In this document: positions 33,377 to 40,578 of the stretch, piece by piece | Layout of the letters: the number at the start of each line of letters is the position of its first letter | How positions within the stretch are numbered: position 1 is the first letter of the stretch | Assembly: GCF_033110285.1 (NCBI RefSeq) | Contig: NZ_CP136995.1 | Location: 1,612,001 to 1,676,000, forward strand | Reading direction: 5' to 3' | DNA length: 64,000 bases | Source of the DNA: Ottowia sp. SB7-C50 | GTDB taxonomy: Bacteria > Pseudomonadota > Gammaproteobacteria > Burkholderiales > Burkholderiaceae_C | Translations under genes and position numbers: made by a program | The notes under the pieces: model-generated | Databases searched by the model: none | What the model was told of the DNA's origin: nothing | Seen by the model: the letters and a program-made list of their open reading frames with translations, nothing else

Positions 33377-34492
33377 ATGGTTTCCGCGTCGCGCCACACC
33401 CCTGCAGCCGCTGCCGCCAGCGCACCCGACGCGGGCGGGGTGCTGGTGCTCGGTATCGAATCGTCGTGCGACGAAACCGGCGTGGCGCTGGTGCGCACGC
33501 GCGCCAGCGGCGTGCCCGAATTGCTGGCCCATGCGCTGCACACGCAGGTGGCGATGCACGCCGACTACGGTGGCGTGGTGCCCGAACTGGCCAGCCGCGA
33601 CCACATCCGCCGCGTCATTCCATTGGCAAATTCGGTGCTGGCGCAGGCAGGGCAATCGCTGTCAGCTATTGATATGGTAGCGTTCACGCGCGGGCCCGGC
33701 CTGGCCGGCGCGCTGCTGGTGGGCGCGGGCGTGGCCTGCGCGCTGGCGGCGGCGCTGGGCAAGCCTGTGCTGGGCGTGCACCACCTCGAAGGGCATCTGC
33801 TGTCGCCCTTTCTCAGCGCCGACCCGCCCGAATTTCCGTTCATCGCGCTGCTGGTCAGCGGCGGGCATACGCAGCTGATGCGCGTCGACGGCGTGGGCCG
33901 CTACGCCTTGCTGGGCGAAACCATCGACGACGCCGCGGGCGAAGCCTTCGACAAGTCCGCCAAGCTGCTGGGCCTGGGCTACCCCGGCGGCCCGGCGCTG
34001 GCGCGGCTGGCCGAATTTGGCGACGACAGCGCGTACAAGCTGCCGCGCCCGCTGCTGCACAGCGGCAACCTGGACTTTTCGTTTGCCGGGCTGAAGACCG
34101 CGGTGTTGACGCAGGCGCGCAAGTTCGAGGGCTCGCCCTGCGAGCAGCAGCGCGCCGACCTGGCGGCCAGCACGCAGGCGGCCATCGTCGAGGTGCTGGT
34201 GAAGAAGTCGCTGACCGCGCTGCGGGCCACGGGGCTGAAACGCATGGTGGTGGCCGGCGGTGTGGGCGCCAACCAGCGCCTGCGCGCGGCGTTGAACGCC
34301 GCCTGCGCCCAGTTGGGCGTGCGCGTGCACTACCCCGAGTTGTCGCTGTGCACCGACAACGGCGCCATGATTGCCATGGCCGCGGCGATGCGGGTGCAGG
34401 CCGGCGTCGAGGCGCCGCAGCGGCAGTACGCCTTCGACGTCAAGCCGCGCTGGCCGCTGGATCAACTGGCGAGCGCAGCGCAGGGCACGTGA
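33377..34492 (+). CDS. tsaD: tRNA N6-threonylcarbamoyladenosine transferase TsaD
   Basis: TsaD, with TsaB/TsaE, transfers the threonylcarbamoyl group to A37 of ANN-decoding tRNAs. The 371-residue protein has the ASKHA signature [16 protein letters not shown] near residues 24-39, the metal-binding pair in GVHHLEGH (H136 and H140), SGGHTQL near 160, and [16 protein letters not shown]. The C-terminal [13 protein letters not shown] and CTDNGAMIA complete the ATP-like site. The N-terminus is about 20 residues longer than usual; a start nearer GVLVLG cannot be excluded. Confidence 0.95.
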   Translation: MVSASRHTPAAAAASAPDAGGVLVLGIESSCDETGVALVRTRASGVPELLAHALHTQVAMHADYGGVVPELASRDHIRRVIPLANSVLAQAGQSLSAIDMVAFTRGPGLAGALLVGAGVACALAAALGKPVLGVHHLEGHLLSPFLSADPPEFPFIALLVSGGHTQLMRVDGVGRYALLGETIDDAAGEAFDKSAKLLGLGYPGGPALARLAEFGDDSAYKLPRPLLHSGNLDFSFAGLKTAVLTQARKFEGSPCEQQRADLAASTQAAIVEVLVKKSLTALRATGLKRMVVAGGVGANQRLRAALNAACAQLGVRVHYPELSLCTDNGAMIAMAAAMRVQAGVEAPQRQYAFDVKPRWPLDQLASAAQGT

Positions 34493-34500
34493 TTCAGACG

Positions 34501-34597
34501 GCCGCGGAGCAGGCCACGCGCGAACGCTGGCGGCCGGGGTCCCCCCGGCCGCCAGCGTTGTCCCCTGGGGGGAAGGCGCGTCAGCGCCTCAGGGGGG
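34501..34597 (-). repeat. GC-rich ~100-bp dispersed repeat, copy 4
   Basis: GGCCGCGGAGCAGGCCACGC, then GGCCGGGGTCCCCCCGGCC and CTGGGGGGAAGGCGCG. It fills the convergent tsaD-hsp20 gap, a position suited to a bidirectional terminator. Confidence 0.75.
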
Positions 34598-34598
34598 A

Positions 34599-34979
34599 TC
34601 AATTGATTTCCAGCGTGGTCGCCTTGCTTTCCGGCAAGCGCTTGACCAGCGTCAGCGTCAGCACGCCGTTTTCCAGCCTGGCGCTGCTGGCGGCGGCGTC
34701 GATGTCCTGGTTGAACTCGTAGGCCTTGGCGTACTTGCGCGGTGCGCCTTCGACGGTGTCGATCTTCACTTGCTGCCCTTCGATGGCGATGGTCAGCTGC
34801 TCGCGGCTGACGCCGGGCAGGTCGACGCTGAGCGACCAGTGCTTGTCCTCGTCCTTGAACTGCGTGCCGGCGCTGCGCGCCGCGCTGAGTGCGTCGTTCA
34901 GAAAGCGGTCCAGCGACCGCAGCGCCGGTGCATAGACCGAGCGGCTGACGACGGGGGCAGAAGCGGTGGTGATGAACAT
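34599..34979 (-). CDS. Hsp20/alpha-crystallin family small heat-shock protein
   Basis: A 126-residue small heat-shock protein. The alpha-crystallin domain covers about residues 42-126, with WSLSVDLPGVSREQLTIAIEGQQVKI near 48-73 and the conserved AXXXNGVLTLTL-like motif ARLENGVLTLTLVKR near 101-115. The short N-terminal arm (VYAPALRSLDRFLNDAL) is typical. It forms oligomers that hold unfolding proteins. The C-terminal IXI motif is reduced to TTLEIN. Confidence 0.9.
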   Translation of the reverse strand: MFITTASAPVVSRSVYAPALRSLDRFLNDALSAARSAGTQFKDEDKHWSLSVDLPGVSREQLTIAIEGQQVKIDTVEGAPRKYAKAYEFNQDIDAAASSARLENGVLTLTLVKRLPESKATTLEIN

Positions 34980-35195
34980 GGGCAATTTCCTTTCAAGGGT
35001 GGTGGGCCGGTGCGGCCCTTCTGCCACCCAAGCTGCGACCACCGCGCGCCATTTCAAGCACCCGGCAAGCACAAAAATGTGAGCGCCGGGCCCTTGAAAA
35101 ACGCGGGTGCGGGCCTCAGGGGGCGGCCGCACCTGTCATGGCGGTGTCGCCGTCAGGCGTTACCATTCGCCCTTGTCTGAAGTTTGTTGTACCGG

Positions 35196-35774
35196 ATGTC
35201 TCTTTCTGCCACGCCGCGCCGCCTGCTGATGGCGCTGGGGCCGCTGGGGCTGGTGGCCTGCACGGGCCTGTCGCCGCAGCCCACGGCCCTGCTGGACTAT
35301 CAACCCGAAACCTTTGACGGCAGTGCCTACGTGCACCACTTTGCCGCGGCGCCGTCGCGCACCTGCGAGGCCGCGCGCCGCGCGCTGCTGAGCCAGGGCT
35401 ACGTCGTCCACCCCGCGCAGGCCGACCAGGTGTCCGGCCGCAAGTACTTCCAGCCCAGCGCGGCGCACCATGTGCAGCTCGAATTTCGCGTCGTGTGCGC
35501 CGCCGAAGCGGGTGCAGCCACCGGCACGGTTGCCTTCGTCAGCGGCCTGCAGGATCAGTACGTGGTGCGCAAGGTCAAGGAGTCGGCGTCGCTGGGCGTG
35601 GGCGGCATCGGGTCGCTGTCGCTGCCGGTCGAAGGCAGCATGGATTCGATGGTCAAGATCGCCAGCGAAACCGTGACCGACAAGGTGCTGTACCAGCGCT
35701 TCTTCGACCTGGTCGACGACTACCTGGCGCGCGCGTCGGTGCCCGAGTCGGCCGCTTCATCACCCACCACCTGA
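35196..35774 (+). CDS. DUF2242-like lipoprotein
   Basis: A 192-residue exported protein. Signal sequence RRLLMALGPLGLVAC with lipobox LVAC (cysteine near residue 22), then a compact domain with FAAAPSRTCEAARRALLSQGYVV near 49-71, VSGRKYFQP and EFRVVCAAEA, ending SETVTDKVLYQRFFDLVDDYL. Resembles DUF2242 proteins, which are of unknown function. ATG at 35196. No operon partner. Confidence 0.75.
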   Translation: MSLSATPRRLLMALGPLGLVACTGLSPQPTALLDYQPETFDGSAYVHHFAAAPSRTCEAARRALLSQGYVVHPAQADQVSGRKYFQPSAAHHVQLEFRVVCAAEAGAATGTVAFVSGLQDQYVVRKVKESASLGVGGIGSLSLPVEGSMDSMVKIASETVTDKVLYQRFFDLVDDYLARASVPESAASSPTT

Positions 35775-35858
35775 CGGCCGTCGCGCTGCTTGCGCGTGCA
35801 GCGACCTTATTCATAGCGTCCTGGGCGCTGTTCCTGCTTTTTACTTTCCCACCTGACC

Positions 35859-37136
35859 ATGCCACACCTGAACCGTCGCCACGCCGTGCTGGGCGCATCA
35901 TTCGCCCTGATGGGCGCAGGCCTACCCCTCGCCGCGCACGCGCAGGCCGGCCAGCCCATCAAGCTGGCGCTGATCGAATCGTTGAGCGGCCCGTTTGCCA
36001 ACACGGGCGAGGCGGTGTGGCGCAACATCGCGTGGGCCATCGAGCGCGTCAACGCGCGCGGCGGCGTGCCCACGCGGCAGGGGCGCCGGCCGCTGCAGTT
36101 GCAGCGCTTCGACAACAAGGGCCAGGCCGAGGAATCGCTGGCCATGCTGCGGGCGGCCATCGACGGTGGCGCGCAGTTCGTGCTGCAGGGCAACTCGTCC
36201 GCCGTGGCGGCGGCGCTGATCGACGCCATCCACAAGCACAACGAGCGCGATCCCAACCGGCGCGTGCTGTTCCTCAACTATTCGGCGGTCGATCCGATCC
36301 TGACCAACGAACTCTGCAGCTTCTGGCACTTCCGCTTCGACGCGCACGCCGACATGCGCATGACGGCGTTGATGCAGGTGATCCGCGACGACGCGCAGCT
36401 CAAGGGCATCTACCTGATCGGCCAGGACTACAGCTTTGGCCAGGCGGTGCTGCGCGAGGCGCGGCGCCAGATCACGGCGCAGCGGCCCGACGTGGCCATC
36501 GTGGGCGAAGAACTGCACCCGATTGGCCGCGTGAAGGACTTCCTGCCTTACGCCAGCAAGATCAAGTCATCAGGCGCGCAGGCGGTGCTGACCGGCAACT
36601 GGGGCAACGACCTGACGCTGCTGGTCAAGGCCGCGCGCGAGGCCGGCTTTGAAGGGCGCTTCTACACCTTCTACGGCAACGCCCTGGGCGCGCCGGCGGC
36701 CATCGGCGAGGCCGGCATCGGCAAGGTGGTGGCGGTGGCCGACTGGCTGCCCAACGCGCCCACGGCCGAAGGCGCGGCGTTCTACAAGGCGTTCCGCGAG
36801 CGCTTTCCGAAGGCGCCGGAAGACTACGTGCACGTGCGCATGCAGCTCATGGTCGAGGCGCTGGCGCAGGCCGTCGAGCGTGCCGGCGGCACCGACCCGC
36901 TGGCCGTGGCGCGCGCGCTGGAGTCGGCCGACGTCTCGCTGGCTGGCCAGCGCGGGCGCATGCGGGCGGCCGACCACCAGTTTCAGCAAGGGCTGATGGT
37001 GGGCATCATGGACCGCCAGGGCGCGCCCGGCGTGCCGTTCGACGTGGAAGGCTCGGGCTACGGCTTTCGCGTGGTGCGCCAGCTGGACGCCGAGCGCGCC
37101 GCGATGCCGCACACGTGCAGGATGGCGCGGCCCTGA
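35859..37136 (+). CDS. Branched-chain amino-acid-type ABC substrate-binding protein
   Basis: A 425-residue periplasmic binding protein of the LivK/peripla_BP_6 type. The signal has Tat-like RRHAVLGASFALMGAG and cleavage near AAHAQA. Type-1 fold marks: LIESLSGPFANTGEAVWRN near 37-55, GNSSAVAAALIDAIHKHN near 108-125 and GQDYSFGQAVLREARRQI near 188-205. No permease or ATPase genes of an ABC system flank it, so it works with components encoded elsewhere. Ligand unknown; such proteins also bind amides, urea or aromatic acids. Confidence 0.85.
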   Translation: MPHLNRRHAVLGASFALMGAGLPLAAHAQAGQPIKLALIESLSGPFANTGEAVWRNIAWAIERVNARGGVPTRQGRRPLQLQRFDNKGQAEESLAMLRAAIDGGAQFVLQGNSSAVAAALIDAIHKHNERDPNRRVLFLNYSAVDPILTNELCSFWHFRFDAHADMRMTALMQVIRDDAQLKGIYLIGQDYSFGQAVLREARRQITAQRPDVAIVGEELHPIGRVKDFLPYASKIKSSGAQAVLTGNWGNDLTLLVKAAREAGFEGRFYTFYGNALGAPAAIGEAGIGKVVAVADWLPNAPTAEGAAFYKAFRERFPKAPEDYVHVRMQLMVEALAQAVERAGGTDPLAVARALESADVSLAGQRGRMRAADHQFQQGLMVGIMDRQGAPGVPFDVEGSGYGFRVVRQLDAERAAMPHTCRMARP

Positions 37137-37152
37137 ATCCGTTGGTGCTCTT

Positions 37153-37198
37153 GAATCGATAGCTGCGCGCCCTGGATAGATCAGCGCCAGCAGGTTGT
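37153..37198 (+). repeat. Short palindromic repeat between convergent genes
   Basis: CGATAGCTGCGCGCCCTGGA then TAGATCAGCGCCAGCAGGTT, a copy of the short family filling the convergent gap between the binding-protein gene and mrpG. Confidence 0.65.
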
Positions 37199-37202
37199 TT
37201 GA

Positions 37203-37583
37203 CTACGAATCGCGAGCCGGCGGCGGCGCCGACTTGGGCTGCAGCGCGGGTGGCAGGTCCGGGTCGCCCGCCTGGCGACCGCGGAAAAGCGCGGCGCGGG
37301 CCAGCAGCACGGTGGTGATCGGCACCGTGATCGACAGCAGGATGATGATCAGCCACACGTGCAGTTCGGGCCCCTGCGCCAGCGCCGAGAAGTAGACGAT
37401 GGAGGCCAGCGTGACGCACCACGACGCCCCCACGAACACCAGCGCCGGCGGGTGCAGGCGCTGGAAGAACGACTTCAGCCGCACCATGCCCCAGGCCGCG
37501 GCCAGCACGAACACGGCGCTGCCCAGCAGCAGCACGGCGACGAGGGCTTCGATCCAGAGGGGCAAGGATTCGGACGTCATCAC
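37203..37583 (-). CDS. mrpG: Mrp cation/proton antiporter subunit G
   Basis: A 126-residue membrane subunit of the Mrp complex with three hydrophobic segments (about residues 10-30, 45-65, 72-92) and the MrpG-typical GMVRLKSFFQRLHPPAL near 33-49. A Pro-rich cytoplasmic tail follows. Unlike the other mrp genes, which overlap, it is separated from mrpF by 109 bp that include a CCCCGCTGCGCGGGG hairpin (37665-37679), so its level may be set independently. Confidence 0.9.
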   Translation of the reverse strand: MMTSESLPLWIEALVAVLLLGSAVFVLAAAWGMVRLKSFFQRLHPPALVFVGASWCVTLASIVYFSALAQGPELHVWLIIILLSITVPITTVLLARAALFRGRQAGDPDLPPALQPKSAPPPARDS

Positions 37584-37692
37584 TTGCTCCGCGGCCTCCG
37601 CAAGGCCTTGGCAGGGTTAATGGCTTGGGTGGTCGGCCGCTCGATCGAATTCGCGGCCCGATCCCCGCTGCGCGGGGCCCCTCGTGCTTCGC

Positions 37693-37971
37693 TCATTCGA
37701 TCACCTCCCCGCGCAACAAAAACTTCGCCATCGCCGCCGAGCTGACGAAGCCGAACAGGGCGATCAGCAGCGCGGCTTCAAAGTACATGCTGCTGGTGTA
37801 GCGGATGCCGACCACCAGCGCGATCAGCATGCCGACGACGTAGATGACGTCGAGCGCCATCACCCGGTCCTGCGCCGAGGGGCCGCGCAGCAGGCGCCAC
37901 GTCATCATCAGGATGGCCAGGCCGTACACCGTGAGGGTGACGGTGATGGCGCCGGACAGCAGCGGGCTCAT
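37693..37971 (-). CDS. mrpF: Mrp cation/proton antiporter subunit F
   Basis: A 92-residue subunit with three helices. The conserved MrpF block RLLRGPSAQDRVMALDVIYVVGM (about residues 27-49) contains the Arg/Asp pair essential in homologues. It overlaps mrpE by 4 bases. Confidence 0.92.
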   Translation of the reverse strand: MSPLLSGAITVTLTVYGLAILMMTWRLLRGPSAQDRVMALDVIYVVGMLIALVVGIRYTSSMYFEAALLIALFGFVSSAAMAKFLLRGEVIE

Positions 37972-38462
37972 GACTGAAAGATCTCCATCAGCGGCCTTTC
38001 GTAGGTGCGCTTGTAATGGTCGATGAAGGCGGCCTCGTCGGGTGCGTGCCACACATGCAGCAGCAGCGCGCTGTGGTCGCGCGCCAGTTCGCACCACACG
38101 GTGCCCGGCACCACGGTGGTGATCATGGCAAGCGACGCCAGCGCGCTCGGGTCGCGCAGATCGAGCGGAATGTGGACGAAGCGGCTGTGCACCGGCTCGC
38201 TGCGGTTGCGCAGCAGGGTCCAGAACACTTCCATGCTGGACTTGATCACGTCGCGCCCGACCACCCCGATCAGCCGCAGCAGCACCCACGGCCGGCGGAT
38301 GCGCGGGCGCGCCGGCCGCAGCGGCGCCAGCAGCGCTGGCGCGGCCACGCCAAACAGCACGGCCAGGATGATCTGGCCGGCGCTGACCGAGCGGTTCAGC
38401 ACCAGCCACATCACGATGAGCGCGGCCGTCAGCAGCGGCGCGGGCAGCAGGCGTCTTCTCAT
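37968..38462 (-). CDS. mrpE: Mrp cation/proton antiporter subunit E
   Basis: A 164-residue subunit. Two N-terminal helices (about 7-25, 28-45), then the conserved LLRLIGVVGRDVIKSSMEVFW near 61-81 and a cytoplasmic domain (ALASLAMITTVVPGTVWCELARD) typical of MrpE. Translational overlaps on both sides (TGA/ATG) support co-assembly. Confidence 0.92.
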   Translation of the reverse strand: MRRRLLPAPLLTAALIVMWLVLNRSVSAGQIILAVLFGVAAPALLAPLRPARPRIRRPWVLLRLIGVVGRDVIKSSMEVFWTLLRNRSEPVHSRFVHIPLDLRDPSALASLAMITTVVPGTVWCELARDHSALLLHVWHAPDEAAFIDHYKRTYERPLMEIFQS

Positions 38463-40165
38463 CGGCGCAATCCTCCTTCGCCGGTGGCGTGGGGCGAGGG
38501 CAGCGGCCGGGTGGACACCACCGTGCCGATGTATTCCTTGGGGTCGTGCAGCGCGCGCGCGGTGGCATTGGCGTAGCGCAGCACGGCGTCGGCCTGCCAC
38601 ACCAGTACGCCGACCAGCCCCAGCAGTAGGGCGATGGGCAGCGTCTCGATGATGCGCAGGCGCGGGGTGGGGCGGTCGTGCGTGGCCCAGAAATAGCGCA
38701 CGCCGGCGCGCGACATGGCGATGGTGGTCAGCAGCCCGCCCACCACCAGCAGCGCCAGCAGCACCCACGCCGCCATCGACACCGGCGCCTGCTCGCCAAA
38801 GCCGGCCGGGTTGAGCAGCGCCGACAGCACCACCACCTTGCCGACAAAGCCGGCCATGGGCGGCAGCCCGGCAATGGTCAGCGCGCAGACGATGAAGGCC
38901 AGGCCCAGAAAGGCCATGGCGGCGGGAATGGCACGGCCGAACAGCGCCTGCTCGTCGTCGTCCAGGTTGACGTCGCGCGTGGGCACCAGGTCGACCGGAT
39001 AGGCGAAGGCGTCCTCGGGCTCGACTTCGCTGACGTACAGCGGGTGTTCTTCGACCTCGCGCGTGCGGTCGATCAGCTCGACCAGCAGGAAGAAGGCGGC
39101 GACTGCCAGCGTGGAGCCCAGCGTGTAGTACAGCGCGCCGCCCGTCACCGCCGGCTGGCCGAAACCCAGCGCCGCCAGCAGCGTGCCCGACGACACGATG
39201 GCGCAGAACGCCGCCATGCGCCCCAGGTGTTGCGTGGCGATGACGCCGACGACGCCAAACGCCAGCGTGACCAGCCCCAGCCCCACCAGCACCGGCCCGC
39301 CGAACAGCGCCGACACGCCCGCGTCGGCTGGAAACAGCAGCGTCCACAGCCGCAGCACGGCGTACACGCCCAGCTTGGTCATGATGGCGAACAGCGCCGC
39401 CACCGGCGCCGACGCGCTCGAATACGCCATCGGCAACCAGAAGTTGAGCGGCCATGCAGCGGCCTTGACCAGGAACGCGATGGCCAGGATGGCCGCGCCC
39501 GCGTGCAGCAGGCCGCGGTCGTTTTCGGCGATGGCGGGCACCATGATGGCCATGTCGGCAAAGTTGAGCGTGCCGGTTACGCCGTACAGGATGGCCACGC
39601 CAATCAGGAACATGCACGACGCCATCAGGTTCATGGCGATGTAGTGCAGGCCCGAACGCACGCGCGCCCAGCCCGAGCCATGCAGCAGCAGCCCGTACGA
39701 CGCCGTCAGCATGATCTCGAACGAGACGAACAGGTTGAACAGATCGGCCGTGAGAAAGGCGCCGTACAGCCCCATCAGCTGCAGCTGGAACAGCGGGTGA
39801 AAGTGCACCCCCGCCTTGTGCCAGCGCGCCGACGCGTACAGCACCCCGGCCAGTCCCAGCACGCTGGACAGCAGCACCATCATGGCCGACAGCCGGTCGA
39901 CCACCAGCACGATGCCGTAGGGCACCGGCCAGTTGCCCGGCAGGTACACGCCCACGGCCTGCGGGCCGCCCAGCTGCTGCACCCAGTACACCAGCGCGAT
40001 GGCGATGCCCACGCCCAGCACGCACGACATCACATTGATGACCGCCTTCAGCGGCCGGCGCGCATCGCCCAGCAGCAGCATGACGGCCGCGGTGACCATC
40101 GGCAGCAGGATGGGCGCCACGATCAGGTGCGGCATGGCAGCGTCGAGCAGGTGGGCCAGCGTCAT
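38459..40165 (-). CDS. mrpD: Mrp cation/proton antiporter subunit D
   Basis: A 568-residue complex-I-like antiporter subunit with about 14 membrane helices. LLPMVTAAVMLLLGDARRP starts the protein, FEIMLTASYGLLLHG near 154-168 and KAAAWPLNFWLPMAYSSASAPVAALFAIMTKLGVYAV near 245-281 carry the conserved glutamate and lysine of the proton path. A charged loop (about residues 380-420) is an unusual insertion. It overlaps mrpC and mrpE by 4 bases each. Confidence 0.94.
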   Translation of the reverse strand: MTLAHLLDAAMPHLIVAPILLPMVTAAVMLLLGDARRPLKAVINVMSCVLGVGIAIALVYWVQQLGGPQAVGVYLPGNWPVPYGIVLVVDRLSAMMVLLSSVLGLAGVLYASARWHKAGVHFHPLFQLQLMGLYGAFLTADLFNLFVSFEIMLTASYGLLLHGSGWARVRSGLHYIAMNLMASCMFLIGVAILYGVTGTLNFADMAIMVPAIAENDRGLLHAGAAILAIAFLVKAAAWPLNFWLPMAYSSASAPVAALFAIMTKLGVYAVLRLWTLLFPADAGVSALFGGPVLVGLGLVTLAFGVVGVIATQHLGRMAAFCAIVSSGTLLAALGFGQPAVTGGALYYTLGSTLAVAAFFLLVELIDRTREVEEHPLYVSEVEPEDAFAYPVDLVPTRDVNLDDDEQALFGRAIPAAMAFLGLAFIVCALTIAGLPPMAGFVGKVVVLSALLNPAGFGEQAPVSMAAWVLLALLVVGGLLTTIAMSRAGVRYFWATHDRPTPRLRIIETLPIALLLGLVGVLVWQADAVLRYANATARALHDPKEYIGTVVSTRPLPSPHATGEGGLRR

Positions 40166-40578
40166 GAGCGTCGGCCCTCGTCTGCTTCGCCCGGCGGCGA
40201 GGCCGCGGCGCTGGCAATCGACACATGCGCCGTGCCGTCGTCCGGCTCTTCACCGTCCACATGGTCGGTGTCCGACAGGCCCCGCGAGGCCAGCAGCACC
40301 ACCAGGAACATGGCCGAGGTGGCAAAGCCGATCACGATGGCCGTCAGCACCAGCGCCTGCGGCAGCGGGTCGGTGTAATTTTCCAGGTTGGGCACCAGGC
40401 CGGTCTGCACGATGGGCTCGCGGTCGTGGAACAGGCTGCCCATGGCAAAGATGAACAGGTTGACCGCGTAGGCCAGCAGCGACAGCCCCATCAGCACCTG
40501 GAACGTGCGCGGCCGCAGCACCAGCCACACGCCGGAGCCGCCCAGCACGCCGATGGCGATGGCGATGATGACCTCCAT
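40162..40578 (-). CDS. mrpC: Mrp cation/proton antiporter subunit C
   Basis: A 138-residue NuoK-like subunit: three helices at about 2-22, 28-50 and 72-98, with the conserved VLMGLSLLAYAVNLFIFAMG near 28-47 and PLPQALVLTAIVIGFATSAM near 71-90. The C-terminal ~35 residues are acidic and not conserved. It overlaps mrpAB by one base and mrpD by four. Confidence 0.92.
   Translation of the reverse strand: MEVIIAIAIGVLGGSGVWLVLRPRTFQVLMGLSLLAYAVNLFIFAMGSLFHDREPIVQTGLVPNLENYTDPLPQALVLTAIVIGFATSAMFLVVLLASRGLSDTDHVDGEEPDDGTAHVSIASAAASPPGEADEGRRS

Noticed and set aside
33640..33690. Possible copy of the short palindromic repeat in tsaD (CAGCTATTGATATGGTAGC)
   Set aside because: The protein stretch [17 protein letters not shown] is normal for TsaD, so the resemblance is probably coincidental.
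35050..35060. CTTGAA on the minus strand upstream of hsp20 as a sigma-32 promoter
   Set aside because: No matching CCCCAT-type -10 element at suitable spacing.
37968..40325. A long minus-strand frame spanning mrpE and mrpD in another frame
   Set aside because: High-GC codon bias keeps the alternative frame open; the membrane subunits in the overlapping true frames are clear family members.
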